NCBI GenBank assembly: GCA_964501415.1
Contig: CAZCSL010000001.1
Span: 62,001 to 126,000, forward strand
DNA: 64,000 bases
From: B1SED10-225 sp964501415
Lineage (GTDB): Bacteria > Bacillota_I > Bacilli_A > Izemoplasmatales > Izemoplasmataceae
Reading direction: 5' to 3'
A program made the translations under genes and the position numbers. Of this stretch, positions 49,333 through 58,204 are shown piece after piece. Below the pieces are notes generated by a model. The model searched no databases. It was not told the DNA's origin and saw only the letters and a program-made list of their open reading frames with translations. Numbering within the stretch: the first letter of the stretch is position 1; each line of letters opens with the position of its first letter.

Positions 49333-51009
49333 TACTAGCTTTACTACCGGTAAGATCATCGGATTTCTTTCGGTTCTAGATACGATATATTCGTTTAACA
49401 GTCGGATGATATCACGTTTGATTAAACCGACGTTAATTTCATCGTGTTTAGCCAAGATTTCGTTGACCTTATCATCGACTTTTTGCGCAATATCTTTGGT
49501 AAGGGCGGTATGGTCTTTCATATAGACAAAGCCTCTTGAGACAATCATCGTGTTGCTTTTGATGGTGCGCGCCTTTTCATCAATGGTCACCACCGCGCTT
49601 AATAAACCATCTTCACTTAATATTTTGCGGTCTTTTAAAACGACATAACCAATATCGCCTACGCCTTTACCATCGATATAGACGTTGTTGGCTTGAATGC
49701 GTCCACTAATGTGGGCTTTTTGTTTGCTTAAGGCTAAGACATCCCCATTATCCATAACAAAGTTATTGGCTTTTTTAACCCCGCAGGCGACCGCGGTTTG
49801 CGCATGGATTTTAAGCATGCGGTGTTCGCCGTGAACGGGCATGAAAAACTTCGGCTTGATTAGTTTTAGCATCAATTTAAGTTCATCGTTGCCCGCATGC
49901 CCAGAAGTATGGGTATCGCTCAACGGTGAGTGAGTAATGACGTGTGCCCCGCGCTTAAAAAGCAAGTTGATGGTTTTATTGATACCCGCTTGATTACCGG
50001 GGATGGGCGATGAAGAGAAAATGACGGTATCTTTAGGCTGGATTTTGATTTGTCTGTGGGTCCCCGCCGCAATACGAGAAAGCGCCGCAAATGGTTCACC
50101 TTGTGAACCGGTACACAAAATGGTGATTTCGTGTGGGGCAAAGTGTCTTAAGGCTTTAATGCCCACAAAGGTCCCGTGTGGCGCATTGATATAGCCTAAT
50201 GATTGACCGACCTCAACGGTTCTTTCCATGCTACGGCCAAAGACCGCAATCTTGCGATTTGTTGAGATAGAAGCCTCAACGATTTGTTGGACTCTGTGGA
50301 TATTTGAGGCAAACGTCGCTACGATCGCGCGTCCTTTCATATGCGTGAAAATATCTTTAATGTTTTCACTGACCTTCGTTTCACTTTTGGTAAAACCCTC
50401 AACCTCAGCGCCCGTAGAGTCACTCAACAGCAACAATACGCCTTCTTGACCGAGTTTGGCCATTTTGGCATAATCGGCATCCTTACCCACGGGGGTAAAA
50501 TCAAACTTAAAATCGCCCGTATGGACGATACTGCCTTGTGGGGTTTTAACGACCACGCCAAAAGAATCGGGAATGGAGTGGTTGGTTCTAAAAAACCCGA
50601 TACTTAAATGTTTAAAGCGAATGATATCATTTTCAAAAAATTCCAATAAATTGTACTTGATACCTTGATGTTCTTGCATCTTGTTCTTGATGAGGCCTAG
50701 CGCCAGACCGTTGGCGTAAATCTTGGGTATATCCACTTGTCTTAAGAGCCAAGGGATCCCACCGATATGATCTTCATGCCCATGTGTAATAATGAGCGCT
50801 TTAATCTTCTCTTGATTTTCTTTTAAATACGTATAATCGGGAATCACGTAATCAATACCTAAAAGGGAATCATCGGGGAACATTATCCCAGCATCGATGA
50901 TAATGATTTCGTTTTGATATTCCACCACATACATATTCTTTCCAACTTCACCAAGACCACCTAATGCAAAAACACCGACTTCGTGTTTCTTCAAAAACTG
51001 GTTTTGCAT
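49330..51009 (-). CDS. rnj: ribonuclease J
   Basis: RNase J is a 5'-3' exo- and endoribonuclease of Bacillota RNA decay and rRNA maturation. The beta-lactamase zinc motif H-G-H-E-D-H-I-G-G is at residues 76-84; the beta-CASP domain follows, with S-D-S-T-G-A-E near 195, F-A-S-N-I-H-R near 230, and M-P-V-H-G-E-H-R near 385. Length 559 matches RNase J1 (555). AGGAGG lies before the ATG at 51009. Whether it is J1 or J2 cannot be told from one copy. Confidence 0.95.
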   Translation of the reverse strand: MQNQFLKKHEVGVFALGGLGEVGKNMYVVEYQNEIIIIDAGIMFPDDSLLGIDYVIPDYTYLKENQEKIKALIITHGHEDHIGGIPWLLRQVDIPKIYANGLALGLIKNKMQEHQGIKYNLLEFFENDIIRFKHLSIGFFRTNHSIPDSFGVVVKTPQGSIVHTGDFKFDFTPVGKDADYAKMAKLGQEGVLLLLSDSTGAEVEGFTKSETKVSENIKDIFTHMKGRAIVATFASNIHRVQQIVEASISTNRKIAVFGRSMERTVEVGQSLGYINAPHGTFVGIKALRHFAPHEITILCTGSQGEPFAALSRIAAGTHRQIKIQPKDTVIFSSSPIPGNQAGINKTINLLFKRGAHVITHSPLSDTHTSGHAGNDELKLMLKLIKPKFFMPVHGEHRMLKIHAQTAVACGVKKANNFVMDNGDVLALSKQKAHISGRIQANNVYIDGKGVGDIGYVVLKDRKILSEDGLLSAVVTIDEKARTIKSNTMIVSRGFVYMKDHTALTKDIAQKVDDKVNEILAKHDEINVGLIKRDIIRLLNEYIVSRTERNPMILPVVKLV

Positions 51010-51053
51010 TAATGCGTCCTCCTAGTATAGAATCGAATATATGCACTTATCCT

Positions 51054-51099
51054 ATTATAGCTTATTTTACCTTATAAATAAATGACTTTGTGTTATAAT
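51054..51099. promoter_or_regulatory. divergent promoters for RNase J and HAD phosphatase genes
   Basis: Minus strand: TATAAT (51059-51054) with a weak TTTATT (51082-51077) 17 bases upstream. Plus strand: extended -10 TGTTATAAT (51091-51099). The two overlap back to back. Confidence 0.5.
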
Positions 51100-51118
51100 T
51101 TTGATGAAGGTGATTGCG

Positions 51119-51904
51119 ATGAAAACGAAGTATATTGTGTTTTTTGACATCGACCATACCCTCTATGATGTCCACAGCAAAAAAATTCACACCTCCTCTA
51201 TTGAGGCCATCAAAAAACTAAACGCCCGTAAAGATACCTTGATAGCGATCGCTACAGGGCGGGCTTATTATATGTTGGATGTCTTAGCCCCTATCCAAGC
51301 GTACATTGATTTATACATCACCATCAACGGGCAGTTAATTTATCAAAACGATCGCATCATCTATGATGATCCCATGCCAAAAGCTTTAGTAAAACAAGCC
51401 AAAGAAAGCTTTAAACAACATCAGTTACCTTATGGTTTTATCGGTAAACACACCCAAGCCATCGACCAATTTAACCCGCGTGCCAAAGCCTTATTTGATA
51501 AAGACGATTTGGCTTACCCCATAGAAGATCCCGATTTTGATCAGCACCAAGCGGTCTATCAAATGTGGTCATTTGGCGATCAAAGCACGATGCAAAAACT
51601 ACAAGCTGCGATGAAACCCTTAAAACTCATCCCATGGTTGAGTGAGGGCTTTGATGTTATTGACCCGCATAAAACCAAAAGTGAAGGCGTCTTACGCGTT
51701 TTAAAACAGCTAAAGCTTAACCCCTCACAAGCCATTTGTTTTGGCGATGGGCACAACGATATTGAAATGTTAAAGGCGATACCGACTTCTTTTGCGATGG
51801 GACAAAGCCATCCCGATGTTTTGGATGCGGCGAATCACATTACCGATGCTTGTGATGAAGACGGTATCTATAACGCCTTGAAAAAAATAAAGTTAATCGA
51901 TTGA
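51119..51904 (+). CDS. Cof-type HAD-IIB family phosphatase
   Basis: A 261-residue HAD hydrolase. Motif I F-F-D-I-D-H-T-L (residues 7-14) has both catalytic aspartates; motif II I-A-T-G-R is near 44; motif IV F-G-D-G-H-N-D-I-E-M-L near 212. The C2 cap is of the IIB type. Such enzymes dephosphorylate sugar phosphates or flavin/PLP precursors; the substrate is not readable. The ATG at 51119 follows AAGGTG. It overlaps the priA reading region by no coding bases and is eight bases from it. Confidence 0.88.
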   Translation: MKTKYIVFFDIDHTLYDVHSKKIHTSSIEAIKKLNARKDTLIAIATGRAYYMLDVLAPIQAYIDLYITINGQLIYQNDRIIYDDPMPKALVKQAKESFKQHQLPYGFIGKHTQAIDQFNPRAKALFDKDDLAYPIEDPDFDQHQAVYQMWSFGDQSTMQKLQAAMKPLKLIPWLSEGFDVIDPHKTKSEGVLRVLKQLKLNPSQAICFGDGHNDIEMLKAIPTSFAMGQSHPDVLDAANHITDACDEDGIYNALKKIKLID

Positions 51905-51912
51905 GGGATATC

Positions 51913-54252
51913 ATGTATGCACAAGTATTAGTAGACGTTGAAAACCAAGCCGTAGACCAAATCTTTGATTATATGATCCCAACATCTTTGCGCCCCGTCA
52001 TTATGGTTGGTCAGCGCGTTATCATTCCTTTTGGCGCGCGCAAAATCACCGGCTTTGTCGTAGGTCTTAGTGACCAAACCGAGTTAAAGACGTTAAAACC
52101 GATTATCGATATCAAAGATTTAACCCCGTATTTTGACGCCCAAGACCTCGCGCTTTCTGAGCTTCTTTCAAAACGGTATTTTCACCCCCGTATCAGTTAT
52201 TTAAACGCGATGTTGCCAAGCGGGTTATCAATGCGTTATCAAACGACGTATCGAGTGTTAAAAAAAGAAAAGCTAGATGAGAAACTTAAACCGCTTTTTG
52301 AGGACCAAGAAATCATTAAAGAAAGCGTTGTTCCTAAAACCCATAAATACGCTTTAAAAAAAGCCCTTGAAAACAACTGGATTGAAAGTGAACAATCCAT
52401 CAAACAAGCAACAAAAATCAAAACGACGCCCATTATCACCTTAGAAGATCAAACCTATAATCCACCAAAAAACGCCCATAAACAACACGCGTTGATTGAG
52501 GCGCTTAAAAACCGGCCTAAGGGACTGATGTTAAAAGAGCTGACCCGTCATTTAAAGATCACACACGCTACTTTAAAACCGTTAATCGATAAAGGCGTCA
52601 TTAGAAAAGAACATCAAGAAACGCGCCGCATCATGATGAACTATTATCAAGAAGCCGATAAAAACATTACCTTAAACTCCGCACAACAATCGTGCTTTGA
52701 GGCGGTTAATAACCGTTTAAATGAGGCCAACACCTTCTTGTTGCACGGTGTCATCTCCAGTGGGAAGACCGAACTGTACATCAAATGGTTAAAAGCGATT
52801 CTCAAACAAGGGAAAAATGGCTTATTATTGTTGCCAGAAATCGCTTTAACCCCGAAGATAATCGCCCGCATCAAAGCGGCCATAGATGTCCCGATTGCCC
52901 AGTATCATTCTGCGATGTCAACGGGGGAGCAATATGATGAGTGGCGCCGCATTAAACAAGGCGAAGTCCGCATTGTCATTGGTGCTAGAAGCGCGATTTT
53001 TACGCCCTTAAAAAACGTGGGCATCATCATAATTGATGAAGCCCAAAGCGATGCCTATATCCAAACCGAACAGGCTGAATATGATACTATTTTTATCGCT
53101 AAAATCAAAAGCAAACAGTACGCTTGTCCACTTATTTTAGGTTCGGCAACGCCGTCGATTAAAGATTATTATTTGGCGACTGAAAAAAAAGAATATATCT
53201 ATTTGCCCTTAAAAACGCGCGCTTTAAAAAGTCCCAAACCCCATATCCATCTAATTGACATGAAACAAGAATTCAAAGCCAATAATCCCTCTATTTTCTC
53301 AAAAGCCCTTCAAGAGGCTATCGAAAAAAGACTAAAACACAAGCAACAAGTCTTGATTCTCATTAACCGAAGGGGGCATGCACGCTTTGTTTTATGCCGT
53401 GATTGTGCTCACCGTATCAAGTGTGAGGCTTGTGATATATCCTTGACTTATCATCAAGAAGGCAATCTATTAAAATGTCATCATTGTAATTATGAACGGC
53501 CAATGCCTAAGCGCTGTCCGGCGTGCGATTCAAAAAACATCCGCTACATGGGCATCGGCTCACAACGCGTTGAAGCCGAAATCAAAAGCCATTTCCCCAA
53601 GGCAAACGTCTTTCGCCTAGACAAAGATACTTCTCAAACCAAAGGCGCACACGAGCGTCTATTATACGATTTTGAACATCAAGGCGATATTTTAATCGGG
53701 ACCCAAATGATTGCCAAAGGGCTTGATTTTGACAACGTGACCTTAGTCAGCGTCCTATCGGCCGATATGTCTTTGTTTGTGCCGGATTTTTACGCTGAAA
53801 GTGAGACGTTTATGTTGCTGTTTCAAATGGCGGGACGCAGTGGTAGAAGAAGCGAAACCGGGGATGTCATCATTCAAGCTTACGATATAGAACACCCGGT
53901 ATTGTCGTTTGTTGAAGCCCAAGATTATGACGCGTTTTACCAGCGTGAAATCGCCTTTAGAAAACAAGCCAAAGTAGAACCTTTTTATGAACTAATTCAA
54001 ATTACAACCAGCCACAAACGCTACGATGAAGCCTATAAAAAAGCCCTAAAAATCAAGCAACAACTTAATAACTTAGATCATTTAACGATCATGGGACCCA
54101 CCGATGCCAAAATCAAACGACGCATGCACCGTTACCGCATCCAACTACTTATAAGACACCAAGACCATCCCACGCTTCACCAACATTTAAAAGCGATTCA
54201 AAAAGCAAGCAAAAGCGATGTCACCATCACTAAACATCCCCGCTTATTTTAG
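51913..54252 (+). CDS. priA: primosomal helicase PriA
   Basis: Superfamily 2 helicase that reloads the replicative helicase at stalled forks. A 3' DNA-binding domain (residues 1-110) is followed by Walker A G-V-I-S-S-G-K-T-E near 282, motif II D-E-A-Q near 376, and an eight-cysteine zinc region (C-R-D-C, C-E-A-C, C-H-H-C, C-P-A-C) near 497-540. G-T-Q-M-I-A-K-G-L-D-F-D near 595 and Q-M-A-G-R-S-G-R near 640 close the helicase. Motif II is normally D-E-E-H in PriA; here it is D-E-A-Q. GAGGG precedes the ATG at 51913. Length 779 is normal. Confidence 0.93.
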   Translation: MYAQVLVDVENQAVDQIFDYMIPTSLRPVIMVGQRVIIPFGARKITGFVVGLSDQTELKTLKPIIDIKDLTPYFDAQDLALSELLSKRYFHPRISYLNAMLPSGLSMRYQTTYRVLKKEKLDEKLKPLFEDQEIIKESVVPKTHKYALKKALENNWIESEQSIKQATKIKTTPIITLEDQTYNPPKNAHKQHALIEALKNRPKGLMLKELTRHLKITHATLKPLIDKGVIRKEHQETRRIMMNYYQEADKNITLNSAQQSCFEAVNNRLNEANTFLLHGVISSGKTELYIKWLKAILKQGKNGLLLLPEIALTPKIIARIKAAIDVPIAQYHSAMSTGEQYDEWRRIKQGEVRIVIGARSAIFTPLKNVGIIIIDEAQSDAYIQTEQAEYDTIFIAKIKSKQYACPLILGSATPSIKDYYLATEKKEYIYLPLKTRALKSPKPHIHLIDMKQEFKANNPSIFSKALQEAIEKRLKHKQQVLILINRRGHARFVLCRDCAHRIKCEACDISLTYHQEGNLLKCHHCNYERPMPKRCPACDSKNIRYMGIGSQRVEAEIKSHFPKANVFRLDKDTSQTKGAHERLLYDFEHQGDILIGTQMIAKGLDFDNVTLVSVLSADMSLFVPDFYAESETFMLLFQMAGRSGRRSETGDVIIQAYDIEHPVLSFVEAQDYDAFYQREIAFRKQAKVEPFYELIQITTSHKRYDEAYKKALKIKQQLNNLDHLTIMGPTDAKIKRRMHRYRIQLLIRHQDHPTLHQHLKAIQKASKSDVTITKHPRLF

Positions 54253-54262
54253 GAGTGATACA

Positions 54263-55195
54263 ATGAAAATTATTTATATGGGCACCCCTGATTTTGCCTT
54301 ACCAGCCCTCAAAGCCTTACACGAAAAACACCAGATTTTAGCCTTAGTCACTCAACCCGACAAAAAACAAGGCCGCAAACAAACCTTGATTGAACCCCCT
54401 ACCAAACAGTTTGCCAAGACGGTTAATATCCCCATTTTTCAACCCAAAAAAGTAAGCGAAATCACCGATGATTTGTTGGCGCTCAAGCCCGATATTATCA
54501 TCACCGCCGCTTTCGGTCAGTTTTTACCCAGCAAACTAATTGAAACCCCGCCTTTAAAAGCCATCAATATCCATGCTTCATTGTTGCCGGAATTAAGAGG
54601 TGGCGCTCCGATTCAACGGGCTATTGAACGCGGCTATAAAACCACGGGCATCTCTATTATCATCATGAGTAAAAAGATGGATGCAGGCCCCATTATCGCG
54701 CAAAAAAGCATCGCTATCAAACCAGATGAAACCGCCAAAAGTCTATTTGATAAATTGGCCACACTCGGCAAGGATGTCTTGTTAGAATCTTTACCCCTTT
54801 ATCATAAGGGTGAAGTCATTGCCCACGAACAAGACCATAAAAAGGCGACGTATGCTTATACCATCAAGCGCGAAGAAGAAAAACTAGACTTCAATATGTC
54901 TGCAATTGAATTAGAACGAAAGATTCGCGCTTTTTATGATAGCCCAGCGACTTATTTGACCTTAGAAGATGGTCCCTTAAAAGTCTATCAAGCTAACGTT
55001 GTCAAAACCCATAGCGACAAAACCCCTGGTCAAGTCATAGAACACACCGAAAAAGGACCGGTAATAAAATGCGCTTCTAACGCCCTTGAACTCATAACGG
55101 TTAAACCCGCTGGCAAAAAGACGATGCCTGCGGTTCAATATATGCACGGCAAGGGTAAAAAAACTTTGGCCAAAGATAAAATATTGCCTTTATAG
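54263..55195 (+). CDS. fmt: methionyl-tRNA formyltransferase
   Basis: Formylates initiator Met-tRNA with 10-formyl-tetrahydrofolate. It begins M-K-I-I-Y-M-G-T-P-D-F-A-L, and the catalytic N-I-H-A-S-L-L-P-E-L-R-G-G-A-P-I-Q is near residue 105. The C-terminal OB-like domain contains R-A-F-Y-D-S-P-A-T. The ATG at 54263 follows AGGAG; earlier in-frame codons overlap priA and are not used. The priA-fmt order is the common one in Bacillota (def is not between them here). Confidence 0.96.
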   Translation: MKIIYMGTPDFALPALKALHEKHQILALVTQPDKKQGRKQTLIEPPTKQFAKTVNIPIFQPKKVSEITDDLLALKPDIIITAAFGQFLPSKLIETPPLKAINIHASLLPELRGGAPIQRAIERGYKTTGISIIIMSKKMDAGPIIAQKSIAIKPDETAKSLFDKLATLGKDVLLESLPLYHKGEVIAHEQDHKKATYAYTIKREEEKLDFNMSAIELERKIRAFYDSPATYLTLEDGPLKVYQANVVKTHSDKTPGQVIEHTEKGPVIKCASNALELITVKPAGKKTMPAVQYMHGKGKKTLAKDKILPL

Positions 55196-55218
55196 AAGCC
55201 TCTAAAACGGAATATCTA

Positions 55219-55247
55219 TTCACCTTTACTATAAAAAATGCTATAAT
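55219..55247 (+). promoter_or_regulatory. promoter of the pgpA-like gene
   Basis: TTCACC (55219-55224), 17 bases, TATAAT (55242-55247) with extended TGC. Confidence 0.65.
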
Positions 55248-55289
55248 TGATAATTAGATGATATGTCTTAGATTTAAAGGAGAATATCC

Positions 55290-55853
55290 ATGAAAAAGCG
55301 CACCTTGTATTCACGTGATGAAATGCTTAAAATGAACGTCCAAACGCTTAAAGAACGCGATGTTTCCGTCGCTGAGATTGCTGAGGTAGCTTACCAACAA
55401 CAATCCAAGTGGAGCGATACGGTTTCTCGGAAGGACTGTATTGATTCGGTTGAAAAAATCTTATCCTTACGCGATACCTTCCATATTTTACAATTAGGCG
55501 CTGAGATAGACCGTCTTACCGAAGAAAATAAAATCAAAGAACCGCTAAGAGAAATACTGCATTCGGATTTGGGCTTGTTTGGAATTGACGAGCTGTTTGG
55601 CTTAGAATTAGCTGGTATTTATGGCACCATCGGCAAAACCAATTTTGGTGATATCGATGTCAACAAACCCAGTGTCGTGGAGAAGCTCAATACCGAAGGG
55701 AAAAAAAGCACGCAAAAATGTCATACTTTTTTAGATGATATCGTCGGCGCCATCGCTGCGGCCGCAAGTACACGCGTGGCCCAAATAGCCAATGAAGAAG
55801 AGGCACGAAAAGACCCTAATTATAAGGAAATCAAACTCGACTTTGATTTATAG
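55290..55853 (+). CDS. phosphatidylglycerophosphatase A family protein (YutG-like)
   Basis: A 187-residue protein of the PgpA family as found in Bacillota (YutG). Recognisable stretches are V-S-V-A-E-I-A-E-V-A-Y near residue 26, G-L-F-G-I-D-E-L-F-G-L near 98, I-Y-G-T-I-G-K-T-N-F-G near 110, and F-L-D-D-I-V-G-A-I-A-A-A-A-S-T-R near 147. PgpA removes phosphate from phosphatidylglycerophosphate to make phosphatidylglycerol. It is first of a three-gene unit with two membrane proteins, which fits a membrane-lipid theme. Confidence 0.85.
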   Translation: MKKRTLYSRDEMLKMNVQTLKERDVSVAEIAEVAYQQQSKWSDTVSRKDCIDSVEKILSLRDTFHILQLGAEIDRLTEENKIKEPLREILHSDLGLFGIDELFGLELAGIYGTIGKTNFGDIDVNKPSVVEKLNTEGKKSTQKCHTFLDDIVGAIAAAASTRVAQIANEEEARKDPNYKEIKLDFDL

Positions 55854-55864
55854 GAAGTGACATC

Positions 55865-57418
55865 ATGGCGAAACGTGAGAAGGATTTGGACGACTTTTTC
55901 AAAAAGGCGGACAAAGACCCTGAAGAGCTAAAACAATACGTCGAAACCATGAAGCATGGCGAAGACCCAAACAAAACGACGCGCCTTGACAGCATTGCAA
56001 TGTTTTTTAAAAACATTGTCGAGCGTATCAAGCTTTATTCAACCACAAAAGAAGCGACCAGAAACCCCAACAAACCATCTAAAATCAGACGTCGCTTACG
56101 GGTTTTATATAAGCTTATCGCCAAGCGCGCCAGTGAAAAATTCAACTTCGAGGCCGGAGTTGATATTTTAGATGATACGTCTGTTTTATACCGCCGTAAC
56201 CGCGTTATCAAAAACATCTTGATCGTAACCAACGCCGTGTTCTTAATCTTTACGGTCATCGGAAACCGTAATCCTAACTATATTGTAATCTTTGGATTCG
56301 GGGTCATCATGTTTGCGACCAATACCACCTTAAAACGCATCATTAGGGAACGACCCAGGACCTTGCTCAAACAACAAATGGCGATGTATATCGCCAGTGT
56401 TTATATTTTGCTTGCCAGTTTTGCGGTTTACATCAAACTGCGGGTGGGCGTCATGGATGGTTCTATCGCTGGGTTTTCCATCACCCAAGCGGGCTATGTC
56501 TTAATCTATTTTGCCTTAGTTGTGATTGCGCTTTATCAAGATGCCACGTTGTTAAGAATTTTATTCAAGTGGGTTTTGGTTTTAATGACCGTTATCCACG
56601 TGACGATCATGTATCCTTTGTATGAATATGCGTATTCGATTCAAGCCTTATACGATTACTTGCTTGTGACCGATTATCAAGTTACTATCGATATTTTACT
56701 TAGAACCACGCTACTTATTATCTTTTATATTGCGCTTTATTCTTCTGTGGCCATCGGTCAGATGATGAATAATAAACGTAAAGAAGAACTCGTTAAACGC
56801 CGCGATATGGAAAGCGATTTTAAAGCGGTCGTTGGCGATGTCTTTGATGTGATCGGTGTCTTTAACGTCTATTCGGATGAAGATAAGAAGAATGCCGCAC
56901 ACCGCGTAGGCGAGATTGCCTCAAGACTGGGTAATATCTTAGGCTTATCACCGAATGTATGTAGTGAAATCTATGATTATTCCAAAATACACGTTGACCG
57001 TTTAAAAGATTTGTCCATCGTCGCTTACGAAGAAAAAGAAGTTCTCAATGAAAAGGACTATCAAGTCATTAGAGAAAAAACCATCTTGGGTAGTGTCATC
57101 ATCAAACGTTTACAGCTTAATCAAAAAAGTGAAGATATCGTCCGTGCCCATTTTGAAAAGACGGCCGATAAAAGCTTTACCGACCGGATGAAAAAAATCC
57201 AACGCTCCCAAGAAGGCCAGATTATCTTACTCGCAGAAGTCTATGAAATCTTAAGACAAAGCAGAAACTATAAAACCGCCCTTACCCATCAACGAGCCAT
57301 TGAACTACTCGAATACGAATTTAAAGCGTATTTTGAAACCTATATCCTAGACCGCTTCTTAAAATATAGTAGCGAGTTTGAGACCTACTATCAACGCTTC
57401 TTGAAAAATGCCGCTTAA
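55865..57418 (+). CDS. multi-helix membrane protein with degenerate HD-GYP-like C-terminal domain
   Basis: A 517-residue protein. A charged N-terminus (1-115) is followed by about seven membrane helices (118-305). The C-terminal part (about 325-515) follows the order of an HD-GYP domain: A-A-H-R-V-G-E-I-A-S-R-L near 347, a segment I-Y-D-Y-S-K-I-H-V-D where H-D-I-G-K is expected, V-R-A-H-F-E-K where H-H-E-R is expected, and I-I-L-L-A-E-V-Y-E-I-L-R near 455 matching the I-L-A-V-A-D-V-Y-D-A segment. The H-D and G-Y-P metal and catalytic residues are missing. If the relation is right, it is a catalytically dead sensor. It is co-transcribed with pgpA-like and LemA-like genes. Confidence 0.6.
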   Translation: MAKREKDLDDFFKKADKDPEELKQYVETMKHGEDPNKTTRLDSIAMFFKNIVERIKLYSTTKEATRNPNKPSKIRRRLRVLYKLIAKRASEKFNFEAGVDILDDTSVLYRRNRVIKNILIVTNAVFLIFTVIGNRNPNYIVIFGFGVIMFATNTTLKRIIRERPRTLLKQQMAMYIASVYILLASFAVYIKLRVGVMDGSIAGFSITQAGYVLIYFALVVIALYQDATLLRILFKWVLVLMTVIHVTIMYPLYEYAYSIQALYDYLLVTDYQVTIDILLRTTLLIIFYIALYSSVAIGQMMNNKRKEELVKRRDMESDFKAVVGDVFDVIGVFNVYSDEDKKNAAHRVGEIASRLGNILGLSPNVCSEIYDYSKIHVDRLKDLSIVAYEEKEVLNEKDYQVIREKTILGSVIIKRLQLNQKSEDIVRAHFEKTADKSFTDRMKKIQRSQEGQIILLAEVYEILRQSRNYKTALTHQRAIELLEYEFKAYFETYILDRFLKYSSEFETYYQRFLKNAA

Positions 57419-57429
57419 GGAGGTTTTGT

Positions 57430-57915
57430 ATGATTACCCACCCCTTTATAGATTTAAGTTTACTCATTTTGTTGATTGCGCTGCTCATCATGGTAATCGT
57501 TCGCTTGCGTAACAAGACTTTAGCGCTTTGGAACGAAGTGACTAGATTAGAACTGACGTTTCACAAAAAACTGTTTGAAAGCTTACATTTGTTTTTGAGT
57601 CATAAAAATCAGTTTGAGCACCATGCCCATTACCATTATTACGATATCTTATCCAAATACAAAGATGAAAGCGCCAAAGCTTTGAGTTTAGCGGACAGAC
57701 AAGACATCTTCAAAGCTTTGCAAGCCCTCTATTTATGTATTGATGAGGGCTCTCATCCCGCTCAAATAACGTTAAAAAATCAATTTGATGAACTCCAAAG
57801 TTGTCGTTTGAAGTATAATTCAAAAGTCCTTTACTACAACCATTTCATCCAATCATTTCCCATGAACTTACTAGCCAAACGCATGCATTTCGATGTCAAA
57901 AAATATTTTGGATAA
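57430..57915 (+). CDS. LemA-like membrane protein
   Basis: A 161-residue protein with one N-terminal helix (about 8-26). The C-terminus has the LemA family pattern: a helix with C-R-L-K-Y-N-S-K-V-L-Y-Y-N, then F-I-Q-S-F-P-M-N-L-L-A, then F-D-V-K-K-Y-F. Unusually His-rich segments (H-H-A-H-Y-H-Y-Y) lie near residue 63. LemA proteins are coiled-coil membrane proteins of unsettled function. It ends the operon, and its stop touches the terminator. Confidence 0.65.
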   Translation: MITHPFIDLSLLILLIALLIMVIVRLRNKTLALWNEVTRLELTFHKKLFESLHLFLSHKNQFEHHAHYHYYDILSKYKDESAKALSLADRQDIFKALQALYLCIDEGSHPAQITLKNQFDELQSCRLKYNSKVLYYNHFIQSFPMNLLAKRMHFDVKKYFG

Positions 57916-57940
57916 AAAAGTGTCTGAAGACACTTTTTTT
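57914..57940 (+). terminator. intrinsic terminator after the LemA-like gene
   Basis: An 11-bp stem AAAAAAGTGTC/GACACTTTTTT with a TGAA loop and a T run. Confidence 0.9.
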
Positions 57941-57990
57941 ATGGCGTGGAACAAATAGTTAGCAAACAAAATAACTGTTTTAAAAAGCGC

Positions 57991-58018
57991 TTGATTTACA
58001 ATTGAAATAACGTATAAT
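57991..58018 (+). promoter_or_regulatory. promoter of the glutamate fermentation operon
   Basis: TTGATT (57991-57996), 16 bases, perfect TATAAT (58013-58018). Confidence 0.75.
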
Positions 58019-58026
58019 AAAATTGT

Positions 58027-58040
58027 AGAAAGCGTTTACA
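58027..58040 (+). promoter_or_regulatory. cre-like catabolite operator at the start of the glutamate operon
   Basis: AGAAAGCGTTTACA differs from the cre consensus TGNAARCGNWWWCA only at the first base. It begins nine bases after the -10, at about the transcription start, where CcpA would block transcription. A CcpA gene is not in the window; an HPr/Crh-like co-repressor is (10861-11106). Confidence 0.6.
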
Positions 58041-58074
58041 ACAAAAAGCTAAAAAATCAAGGAAAGGTCCGACC

Positions 58075-58176
58075 ATGAACATCGAAAATGCTACAAAAAA
58101 AGAAAGGGTCTTGGGCTTAACCACACTTATTCAAGTGTTCGGTTTTTTCGTATACTATTTCTATAACCAAGGATGA
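58075..58176 (+). CDS. 33-residue leader ORF with one membrane helix, ahead of glutamate mutase
   Basis: ATG at 58075, preceded by AAGGAAAGG, opens a 33-codon frame ended by TGA at 58174. The first 12 residues are polar and charged (M-N-I-E-N-A-T-K-K-E-R); the rest is hydrophobic and aromatic (L-I-Q-V-F-G-F-F-V-Y-Y-F-Y-N). It looks like a tiny single-pass membrane protein. The stop codon lies inside the stem of the hairpin at 58169-58200. There is no run of one regulatory amino acid, so a classical amino-acid attenuator is not suggested. It could be a membrane peptide or a translation-coupled leader; I know no family for it. Confidence 0.6.
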   Translation: MNIENATKKERVLGLTTLIQVFGFFVYYFYNQG

Positions 58177-58204
58177 TTTTACGAGGGTAAAATGATCCTT
58201 TTTC
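58169..58204 (+). terminator. terminator-like hairpin between the leader ORF and glmS (candidate attenuator)
   Basis: Arms AAGGATGATTTTAC (58169-58182) and GTAAAATGATCCTT (58187-58200) pair over 13 of 14 positions (one G-G mismatch) around GAGG and continue into TTT. Readthrough is needed for the whole glutamate operon. The left arm contains the leader ORF stop codon, so a ribosome finishing that ORF would cover the hairpin. Confidence 0.7.
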
